Positions 48,851 to 59,700 of a stretch of 64,000 nt of DNA are shown piece by piece. The notes below the pieces were generated by a model. It was given only the letters and a program-made list of their open reading frames with translations, searched no databases and was not told the origin of the DNA. The stretch spans positions 248,001 to 312,000 of the forward strand of contig BDSL01000011.1 in NCBI GenBank assembly GCA_003116995.1, in the 5' to 3' direction. Numbering within the stretch: position 1 is the stretch's first letter; each line of letters starts with the position of its first letter. This DNA is from Yamagishiella unicocca. Taxonomy: Eukaryota > Chlorophyta > Chlorophyceae > Chlamydomonadales > Volvocaceae. The position numbers and the translations under genes were made by a program.

Positions 48851-50711
48851 CTGCAGATGGAAAACGTAAGTAAGAAGGGGTTGTGAAGCTTGGTAAGAGG
48901 TACCGGTTTTTGGGTGGGGGCCAACGAAGACCTGCGAAAGCTGACGCTTGGATGGGACGGCAACCCGGTTTATGTCGGACTAAGAGTTCCGTTCAATTCA
49001 AGTATTCGATGCTGATTACCTTGCGTGGTCGGCGGGAAGGCGCTCTGTGAGTGCAACCGCTGCACCCTGTAGGATTTCCCACCAATCGCCATGTGGTGCC
49101 TCCCCAGTGAACAGAGGAATCAGGCTAGTCCAGTCCTACAGATATCCGACGATGAAGGCCAAAACGACTGTGAGCAAATACCGCCCTTTCCAGAAACAGC
49201 GACTAGCAGCATGGGAAGCTGGAAAGCGCGCACGCGCACATCGCGCAGACAGGTGCATCTAGCAGGCGCGTTTAGTAGGTATTAGACACATGTTAGCTCA
49301 CCAGTTGCTCTGCACACACAGTTGCTTGGGCGCGTCGGACATCTGTCTCCTTGCTGGAGAACCGCGTTTCTCCACTGCAAGGGCTGGGACCTTGGAAATC
49401 ATTGCTTCTTCCTACACATCTTGCTTTAGGTGGGGCTCCAAAGCAGCCCGTCAAGCAACGCATTATTTCCGAGGTCGGCCTCCGTCTCTGTAACTACTTG
49501 CTAATCGTCTCCTAACTGCGTCAGTAAATCAATACATGACATTTCAGTTGAAGCTTAATGATAGCAGAGTATGCGCCGACGGCGGCGAATGGGAAAGACA
49601 TGAAATCAAAGGTCTGAGCAGGTCGTACAACCTGAGATATTCTCTCCTTCAAGAGCTATATATTGATAACATTTGTTTAAAAACACTTCGAGAGCCCTGG
49701 GCGACATGCAGCGTGGCCTCTCCATGTGCCATTTTGGGTCCGTATCATGGAAATCTTAACGACTTTGTCGTCACATGGATTTGTCTTGCCGGACGAATAT
49801 ATGACATGTTGGTTGCGCGGACGCGCACTTTTTATCAGATGTCATGGAAAATATCATACGGTGCAGAGGCGCCGCGAGCTCTGACCTTGCCTCAGCTGGC
49901 CCTTGGGTCTCCGCGTCGATCCGTGCCTTCTAAGTTGTATGTCCTTGACTGCATTATGCCATTATCGACCGTGCTCAAATATCTTGCACATGAAGATTCA
50001 AGCAAATAACGTATGTTTTTTGCGAATGAGCTGCTATGGACTTAGTGCCGGCAGAGCCGGCACAGCGCAGGTGGAAGCAGCTTGGGAACCGCCAGCGCCA
50101 CCCTTGCTCTCTTGCTCTTCTTCATCTCCCATGCAAATCACCGTAGCAGGTACAGCCAGTATGGAGGTTGCCGCAACTTTTGTTCCCGACACACAAGGCT
50201 TTTAAAGGCGCAACTGCAAGTTTCCCCCCCTAATTGACGACCCCTCAGCTCCCAAAAAGCAGCGGCCGAGCATGCAATTAAATACATCCCACCGACAACA
50301 TCGTCCTAACGCACGTTTAGTGTTGTCAGAGGAACCTATCGACTAGCCAATCAGGGCCAATCCGTCAATGACGTAGTTTCCCACTCCGACCAGAAGCTCG
50401 GGGCACCATCCAGCCTCTGTCCAGCCGCCTTGCGCTCAGATTCGCGTTCGGAGAGCGGCACCGAAACCACGACTAATGCCCGTAAATCGACCATGCCGGT
50501 GCTGATCCTCCCGGCGGACCGACTGTCAACTCTCTCTCTTTCACCGCGCTCTGCTGGTTGTCCTGATCGAGGGGCTGCTTGAACTGCGGTTGGGGTATTG
50601 TTCTTAGGGGGGCCATTTAAGCTACTTCCCCCTGGGTGGTTGGTGCCGGTGTTTGTTCTCTGGCCCCTTGGTCGGGGTTTCTGGTATCTCGGCGAGCTGA
50701 TTTATTCTTCT

Positions 50712-50770
50712 TCCTGCGTCCCTTTCAATGTCAGGCGATGCGCCTGATGGCTCTACCTTGTGGTCTGGGG
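50712..50770 (+). repeat. Dispersed SINE-like repeat, copy 4
   Basis: TGTCAGGCGATGCGCCTGAT, then GGCTCTACCTTGTGGTCTGG, ending in a G run before the core is complete. Confidence 0.7.
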
Positions 50771-51164
50771 GGCTTTGACCCCTGTACCTCACGCACGTCC
50801 TAACACCTTTCGCCGCTCCCCTTCACGCCACTTCACGCCACCCCCCGGAGGCCATTTATGTCATGTCAACGGGTCTTCCCCCCACCCCCGCGAGGCTTCT
50901 CGCTGTGCCCGACCCTGCCCCACACCGACGCCACCGATTCGTTCCCGCAAATCGACCGCCTCGCAACCAGACACTCGCACCCAGCCGTTCAGACAGCCGC
51001 GCAGAGACAAACGTGACTCGAACTACCGACGGTCCCAGGGAGCTCGTCCTGATCGGCATGAACCGCGAACCACAACAGAGTCTGCTCACGCCAGCCACGA
51101 GGCTGCTCACCGGCGGAGTATAAGAACTGACTGACGCGAAAGGCGACATACCACCAGCTCCTTG

Positions 51165-51235
51165 TCTCTTTCAGTGTCAGGCGATGCGCCCGATGGCTCT
51201 ACCTTTGAAGGTCTGGAGCCCACTGTAACGAATAC
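51165..51235 (+). repeat. Dispersed SINE-like repeat, copy 5
   Basis: TGTCAGGCGATGCGCCCGAT, GGCTCTACCTTTGAAGG, then TCTGGAGCCCACTGTAACGA. Like copy 4 it is preceded by a CTTTCA(A/G) motif. Confidence 0.75.
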
Positions 51236-52774
51236 TACTACCAGCTGGGCCCCTATCGGGACCCGCATCCGAGCCATTGGCGCAGTCGTCTGGACAGCTC
51301 CACACCAAAATAATCATGATAACGTCCGTTGGCTTACATACCGAGACAGTCGAACCGCTGGGAGGATCCCAAAAAGTGCTGGCGAGCACCAGCATTGCAG
51401 ATGTCCCCCTTCATCGCTTCGCTCGCAGCATGTACACACGATTTAAGCTTACACACGCAACCTCCAGCCGCCGCCTGCCACCATGGAACACCCTCCAGAC
51501 CGCACCCCTGGCGGCACGCAACCCGCGGGTCGGTAAAATGAAACTTGATCGCAGCATGAATTAAGGCAAGCCGACATTCCCTAGTTTCGGAGAGTACTAA
51601 TACACCACCGCCACCAAGCCATACTACAGCATATCCTGGCAGCCTGTCACGATGCCCTAATTTGCCACCCCTTGTTTCGAGGCAAATTAGGGCTCGTCCC
51701 CGCGGCAAATTCGGGCTCGAACCGCCGTTCGCCTCCGCCTCACGCCGCAAACGTGCAATGGAGGACATGCGCTTCGCCCTGGCCGCCCTCACGTCTTAAG
51801 GCCGCCCCACCGGTTTTCTCCAGCCGTGACCCCTCCCACCCGATCACAGCATCCGCATTAGTATTAAACCAAGTAACCGCTGCCCCGAGCACGCAGCACA
51901 AACCATCGGCGACGACGCCTCACGTCGGTCCCGATTTGGTCCAATCGACCGACCGACCGAATTGACCGACCAGGACCGACCTTGACGGCAATTCCGAGAC
52001 GACGCGTATGAACAGGCAGCGAAGGCCTCCGACCAAAGAGGTCGCAGCGTTGGCGTTGGCCGTCTCGTATCTCAGCCCCCCGGCAGTCCTCCGATACGCT
52101 TCCAACAGTGCAACCCAAATGGGACGCAACCATCGCGCTACGCGCCAACCAGGGAAGTGGGCCCACCCGAGGGTGACCTACCCCGTCTCTCCCGACCGTG
52201 TGCCTGCAGCTATACCCACACAGTGCCCCTAATCACCATCGTCGCCATCCCACCATCATCACCACGTCACCCACAGGTAATATGCAGTAGTCCGAGTACC
52301 CCCTCGGGGCCCAAGTGCGGCCTCATAGTTCGTGTCGGAGTCGTTGTCGTCGTTACCCGCGGGGCTCAGAGTCGTCTTGAGCCTTTGCGCCCACTCGACG
52401 TGGCCATGTGGTGAAAGCGCCCGCGCGCTTTAATGCGTTCCTCGCTCACCTGCCTCCGTTGCCAGCGGGATTTCGTCGAATGCCCTGCTCTGCAACCCTG
52501 TGTGCCAGCGCGGATGAGGTCGACAGCGCTGCCCGCGGGTTGGTTTGCGCTCCGAAACCGCCTCTCCGAAACCACCCGTATGCGACCCCGACATGTGCGT
52601 GCGCCTGCCGTACATTTATTTCAACCTATGCGAGTACAATTTTCAACCAGCGCCCACCGCCGCAAAATTAATTACTCCATTCAACGCCTCTCTCTCTCCC
52701 TCATTGGCGATTCTTGGCGCCTTCCGGGCGCTGCGTCGACACCACGTGGCTGACACCCACCAGCCATCGGCCAT

Positions 52775-52970
52775 CACTCACCCGCCATCACTCACCCGCC
52801 ATCACTCACCCGCCATCACTCACCCGCCATCACTCACCCGCCATCACTCACCCGCCATCACTCACCCGCCATCACTCACCCGCCATCACTCACCCGCCAT
52901 CACTCACCCGCCATCACTCACCCGCCATCACTCACCCGCCATCACTCACCCGCCATCACTCACCCGCCAC
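52775..52970. repeat. 14-bp minisatellite
   Basis: About 14-16 perfect copies of CCGCCATCACTCAC. Confidence 0.95.
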
Positions 52971-53720
52971 CCCATCAGGCACGGGCATCCCGATGCCGGT
53001 GCCCTTCTGGTGGCAGTGGTGATGTCAGATTGATTGACGGGGCTCACGGTGCTGCTGCTGCGGCTGCTGCTGTTGCTGCCAGCGATGTCCGCCATGGTGC
53101 GGGCGGTACTTGGTTTCCACCGATGGTGGCGGTCATGGGTGCACCCAAGCCCCCAGCCCGCCTTCCGTCAGCCACATCGGCTGCATGGCTTGATGCCGAA
53201 CAGAGGCTCCCAGCCGCGGGAGCCCGCTGCGTAGGGCAGCTCTCCGGCTCCCGCCCCATGACTCCCCAGCCACCACCGGTCATGATGTGCGGGGAGTGCA
53301 GAACCCACACCATACGAGCCGAGTCCATCGCATCCCCGTCCACCACTGCCGCGTGGGGGGAGGCTGCGGCTGCTGCTGCCGCTGCTGCCCGCACTTCTGC
53401 CTCAGCTGGCCCCAGCTCCATCCGCCGCCAAGACGACCAGACGCACGGGAGCGCGGGTTGCGGGGGAGACCGGTGTTCGCGTAGAAAACCGTTTGTGACA
53501 GACCCCCGCGGAAGAGGGGGCCGGAGCGACCACGCCTGTGAGCCCCATCTTCCAGCTTCCGGCCCCGCACAGCGGCAGCAGCCGCCGTCCGAATTACTAC
53601 AGGCATAGGAGCCCGAGTTGCCGTCCGAATGATTACCAGCGGAGGAGCCTGAGTTGCCGTCCGAACGACTACCAGCGGAGGAGCCCTGGTTGCCGCAAGC
53701 ACGGCTCGCCCAGGCCTCCC

Positions 53721-56700
53721 TCATATGATGAGGCGACTAGGTCCGGGGCCCCCACCGCCCCCAGGTCCCGGCGCCCGACCCAACGGATGACGCTGGTGCG
53801 ACGTAGGCGCGTGCTGCTGCGGGTGGTCGGATACCGCGCCATGGCCGGACGCGGCCCCTCCCAGCAGCTGCTGTGCCGCCTGCTGCGCCGCCTGCGGTGG
53901 CTGCAGCTGCTGCGGGTGGGGGTGCGGGTTGTGGCGGGGTATCCCCTGCGGCTCGCTCCCAGTTACCCCCTGGACCCCCCGCCAGGACCGCCAGGACGTG
54001 CGGCTGTGCTGGTCCACCATGATCTCGAGCTCCGAAACCACTGTGCTGGCGGTGGGGCGGTCCGCGGGGAGAGGGTGCCAGCAGCGCTCCGCCAGCCGCC
54101 TGGAGGGTGGGGTTGAGAGGTCGCAGGTCGGAAATTAAAATAAGGTAATTAAGAAGTAATAAATGAGGTAATTAATAAGTAATTAATGAGGTAAAACCCG
54201 TCCTGAAGGGTTGGGTGGGGGCGTGATGGTGGGGGGGCAGAGGTGCGGTGAGGTGCCGCGGGGGGGCGCGGGCAGGGGCAGTGAAGAGCGGTATCGGATA
54301 CACTTGTGATGGTGGTGGTGTTAAAGCGGCTGGGTAATGGTGGGGGATCCGCTGGGTTGATGGAGCGAGGTGTTAATGCGGGGATTTGGGGTTTGGGGTT
54401 TCGGGTTTGGGGTTTGGGTCCTGATTTGGGGTTTTGGGGTTTTGGTCCTTTTTTAGGGTTTTGCGGACGATTGGATGCGTCCTCGACTGGCTCACCGGTA
54501 CTCTGCGGGCACCCACACGGGGAACACTGGTCGCAGCTTCTCTCGCACTACACCCCGGATGATCTGCTTGGTGTTGAGGCCCTGGTAGAGGCGGGTGCCG
54601 CACACCAGCTGCCACATCAGGATGCCGAACGCGAACATGTCAATGCTGGCGGTCAGCTGCTTCTGACCTGCAGGGGGGAACAAGTGGGCGTACGGCAGCC
54701 CGAGGGGAGGGAGGCAGTAGTTGGTTGGAGGAAGACCGTCGAGAAGACGATATTAAAAAGGGGCAGTTTGGGGATTGGGTGGGCCAAGGGTTTGGGGATT
54801 GGGTGGGCCAAGGGTGCCGAGCTCATGGCGACGTGCAGGGTCCGTCGAAGTGTGGCAGCAACAGTGGGTCGGGGTCATGGAGAAGGTGCCTGGTGACACT
54901 CCCCCTCCCCTCCCCTAGGACTGGCAGGAATGGATGCCTTCCCCCCGGCCCTCCCTGGAGCGCTGTTCCCCTCACCTGCCAGGCTCTCCGGTGCCATGTG
55001 GGTGAGGGTGCTGCAGTTGGGTCAAGCGAGGGAAGGGGGGAGGCAGCCGGGGAGGTAGGGAAGAGGGCCAGGAAGGGGTGAGGTAAGAGGTCTCGGGATT
55101 TGGTGGTGACACATTGTGGCGGTTGCCACATAAGGGCGAGAGGTGACGAGGGGAGGAGGCGGGCGGATGATCCGCATCCGGTGCACGAGATGTAGCAAAG
55201 TTGCAACCTAAAACCCTAAAACCCTAAAACCCGCCTCCCGCCCTCCAGCTACCACCGCGGCATCCCGCTCCTTCTCCGCCCACAGCGCACACGGGGCCAA
55301 ACCCGCCCAACACCCCCCCCTCACCCGCATCCACGGGTCTTCCTCGGAACCCCCCTCACCCGCTTCCCACAGCCTCGTCGATCACCAGCTGCCCCTCGTC
55401 GTCGTGCGCCATCATCTTGGCTAGCCCGAAGTCGGACAGCTTGGCGGTGAAGCCGCGGGGGTCGCGGGGGGAGGACTTGAGCAACACGTTCTGGGGTTTG
55501 AGGTCGCAGTGGACCATGTGCAGGCCGTGCATGTGGCGCAGGGCCAGAGCGATCTCGAGTAGGGTCGAGTAGACGGACTGGGGGGGAGGGAGGGAGGTGC
55601 GGGGGGGCGGGGGAAGGGGGAGGGCATAGAAGCCCCGGTTACACGACACGGGTTGTGTCGCTGGGGGGCAGTGGCACGGGGTGCTTGTGCGAGCCTGTTG
55701 ACAGCCCACCAATTGTACTTGGCAACGAAACACATGCGGATGCCGGGTGGGCGAACCACCCCCTTCCCCTGTGTCCTAAGGCTATGCACCCGCTACATTC
55801 CCCAGTCGCGTTACCGGTTCGTTTATTGTAACCCCCCTTCCCCTGCGTCTCCGCGAGCCCGCGCCCTGTTCGTCACCCCCCGCTACGGCCCCCACCGCAC
55901 CCGCAAATTGAGTTGCAGGTGGCCCCGGCTGGTGCGCTCGATGTTCACGTCTGCGTGGCAGCAGCGGCAGTGGTAGCAGCAGCAGCAGTTGTGGCAGCAG
56001 CGGCAGTGGTGGCAGCAGCAGTGGGGTCAGAAGCAGTGGGGTCAGCAGCAGCAGCAGTGGGGCCAGCAGTGGTGGCAGCAGCAATGGGGCCAGCAGCAGC
56101 AGCAGCAGTGGGGCCAGCAGTTGTGGCAGCAGCAGTGGGGCCAGCAGTGGTGGCAGCAGCAGTGGGGCCAGCAGTGGTGGCAGCAGCAGTGGGGCCAGCA
56201 GTGGTGGCAGCAGCAGTGGGGCCGGCAGTGGTGGCAGCAGCATCCCCCATACGCTAGGCTTCCGGCGCCGAAAAGGTGGGCAGTAGCAGCAGCACATGAC
56301 GCACCTCCCCATCCAGGTCCCAGGCTCCACCCAAGGCCGATGTCTGGTCCATCCCAACCCAACCCAACCCAACCCAACCCAACCCAACCCAACCCAACCC
56401 AACCCAACCCAACCCAACCCAACCCAACCCAACCCAACCCAACCCAACCCAACCCAACCCAACCCAACCCAACCCAACCCAACCCAACCCAACCCAACCC
56501 AACCCAACCCACCCACGGCGGAGGGGCCCCGGTAGAATGCTCGCTGGGTGATGGCGTTCTTCAGCGTGCCGGCATCGCAAAACTCCTGGAGGTTCGGCGG
56601 TTGGGCGGTTGGGAGATTCGGTCGGTGGTTATGAGCTTCACAGGAGATGTTTGCCTGGGCTCAGCTGCTGGTACGGCAGCCGCCTGCCCGCTACCATGCG

Positions 56701-59700
56701 GAGGACAGCTGCAGGAGGGTCGAGCCAACCCGCACACAGCCCGGCATAGAACCACTCGCCTGAACCAAGACGATGACACCGCTGCCGCGCGGGACGTGTT
56801 CTGCAGGGGGCAGAGGGGCAGAGGGGCAGAGGGGCAGAGGGGTAGAGGGGCAGCGGGGCAGCGGGGTGGGGAAGAGGGCGGCGGTTAGTTGATGGCGCGG
56901 GGTTGCTCCTTTCACTTGTTGCGCTGTTAACGAACAGCGCCGTTTGCCGCCGTGCGCGAAACGATTTGGGTCGGCACGAAGAAACACGCACACCGTGGGT
57001 CCAATCATTTTTGCCCTTCCGACCTGCACCACGTGGATGTCACGCCGCCTCACGCCGCTACACGCCGCATCACGCCGCCACAGGCCCTCCCCCCGCTTCA
57101 GCGCCGAACCCACCCTGCGTCTCACCCTTGTCCCCCCCATGTGGCGGCGAATCCAAGGTTGAGGGCATCCGGGTGAGGTGCAGCAGCTCCGCCACACCGT
57201 CCAGCCCGCTGAGGCGGCGGTTGAGGGTGTCCACCGGTTGGTCGCCAACCACCACCTGCGCGTCGGTGAAGAAGGTGAGGACCTGCAGGGGGGGGGGAAG
57301 CGGCGGGGCCCAGCGGGCCGGGAAGGGTGGGGGGTTGTAACATGAAAACACATATACACCATGACGCCGCAGACAACGCCGTCTAGGACAAGGAACGGAG
57401 AGATCCCGCCACCCGCCCTCGAGCTCTCTTCCTCCTCAATCACTGCACGCGTTTCCATGCCATCTCTCGGCCCGTGATTCCCCGTCCCTCGACCAATTAC
57501 CCCCAATCCCTCGGCCCGTGATTCCCTACCCCTCAACCCATCACCTCCAATCCCTCGGCCCATGATTCCCACCTGCACGATATTCGGATGGCCGCCCATG
57601 CCCACTGAGGCCACCAGCTCTATAGCGTCGTGCAAGTGCTTGTTCTCCAGTGCCACACTGTTCATGCGCCGCAGGGGCCCCCCCTGGCTGCCAGAGCCAT
57701 TGGCGGCGGCTACTTCAGCCTGCGGGGGAGCACCGGTGTGGTGTGGGGGATTCCCGTGGGTCGACGACGCGCATGGGGGGATGGGGGTGGGGAGGCAGGC
57801 GCTTGGGGCTGGGCTGGGGGGGAGGTGGGATCGGGGCGGGTTGGGTTGATGCTACCCTCCAAAGCTGCAGCCACTTCTGCTGCCGCGGGAATACCCTGCT
57901 ACTGCGGTCTCTGCTACTGCGGTCTCTGCTACTGCCGTCTCTGCTACTGCGGCCGCTGCTACTGCGGTCTCTGCCACTGCCGTCTCTGCTACTGCGGTCT
58001 CTGCTACTGCGGTCTCTGCTACTGCGGTCTCTGCTACTGCCGTCTCTGCTACTGCGGTCTCTGCTACTGCTGTCTCTGCTACTGCGGCCGCTGCTACTGC
58101 GGTCTCTGCTACTGCCGTCTCTGCTACTGCGGTCTCTGCTACTGCGGTCTCTGCTACTGCGGTCTCTGCTACTGCCGTCTCTGCTACTGCGGCCGCTGCT
58201 ACTGCGGTCTCTGCTACTGCCGTCTCTGCTACTGCCGTCTCTGCTACTGCCGTCTCTGCTACTGCGGTCTCTGCTACTGCGGTCTCTGCTACTGCGGTCT
58301 CTGCTACTGCCCCCCGGGCCCCCGACGGGAGACTCACCTCCTGGATGACCTTGATCGCCACCTCAGACCCGTGGTAAAGACCGCGGTACACGACACCATA
58401 GCCGCCGCGGCCGATCTGTTGGCGGCGACAGTGCAACAGACGGCGGCGGAAGGGCAAGAGGGGACACGGCAGGCAGCAGGATCGGATTGGGGGTTGGGGG
58501 TTTGGTTGTCCATGAGGCCCTCCATAAGGCCCTTCATAAGGCCCCCTATAAGGCCCCCCATGAGCCCGTCGCACAGTCCCCCGCTCCCGGCCGCCTCTCT
58601 GCCGGCCATAACCTCCTCCGGCCCCCCGCTGCCCCACCCCCCTGCCCCCAGGGTTTCGTCTCACGTCACCCTGGCCCCCCCCCTTGCCCCTGCCCCCCTG
58701 CCCCCGGCCCCCCCCCTCCTCGCCTGCTCCAGGATGCGGATGCTCTCCAGGTCCTGCATGCGGGAGGCAGCACGGCAATTAGCCATCTGCTCGGCCTGCG
58801 GGAGGAAGGGGAGGGAGGGTTAGGGGGAGGAAGGAGAGAGGATTTGTCAGGCAAAAACACAGGCCAGCATCCACCGACTGCGGCTGCGGACTCAGCCGGG
58901 CGGCCCCACGCCGGTGTTCCATTCCTCCCTGCCGCCGGCGCCTTACCTGCGCCGCTTTGAGCCTGTCATGCAGCGTAGCCATGAGGGGAGCCAGCTTGCA
59001 CGACCCTGGTACGTACGGCAAACAAATTGTACGGCACGGTAAACATATTGTACGGCAGGGTATGGTCGCTGGCGGCTGCGATGGACTGGGAGTACGGTAG
59101 AGTCAGGGGCACTGGCCGCGAAGACGCACTAGCCGCCAAGGCCCCCTCAGCCAGTTGGAGGTCGAACGAATGCGCAGGTGTGAGGTAGGTTAGGGTACGA
59201 CCGTACGGCACCCGCAGTCGTACTGTACCACCGGGCTGCGGACCCGTTGTTTTGCGGCCAGCCGTCCACCCTCTTGTGATTCAGCGCACCCCTGCCAACA
59301 CCACACGCTTGGTACGCCCAGACCCCTCCATACCAGCGTAACTGGATCGACTGAAGCTGCCCCCCTACCATCGTCTCCCTTCGCAGCGCACATTGGTTCC
59401 CTCCCCCCCTCCCGTCCTCTACCTTCTCAATGCAAACCGGTGCCCTCTCCCTCCCCTCCCCTCCCATCCTCTCCCTTCTCAGTGCAACCGGTTCCCTCTC
59501 CCTCCCCCCTCCCCCTCCCATCCTCTCCTCAATGCAAACCGGTTCCCTCCCCCTCCTACCCGCCCCCTTACCTCGCGGGCTGGTCGCCGCCTCCAAGCTG
59601 AAGGACGCCCTCCCGCCCGACGTACGGCCGTCACGTGTGCCGGTGTTGGCTCTGGAGCGCCCCGAGCCTAGCAGCCCCGCGCTGCCGCTGGCGCACCCCG

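Larger units (their letters stand above)
48851..53720. other. Intergenic stretch between the tandem kinases
   Basis: The 49,000-50,400 part has lower GC than its surroundings and contains a 157-codon open frame (49536-50009, plus) with no recognisable domain. Two SINE-like repeat copies lie near 50712 and 51165. A 14-bp minisatellite and a 36-bp repeat (about 53590-53700) precede the 3' end of kinase 2. Upstream exons of kinase 1 may lie just above 48850 but were not identified. Confidence 0.5.

Noticed and set aside
52775..52970. Tandem 14-bp array that might be taken for a CRISPR-like repeat
   Set aside because: There are no unique spacers between units, and the context is a eukaryotic nuclear genome.
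56042..56580. Long frames reading GLGWV or NPTQP repeats
   Set aside because: They are a by-product of the homogeneous AACCC pentamer array in an intron.
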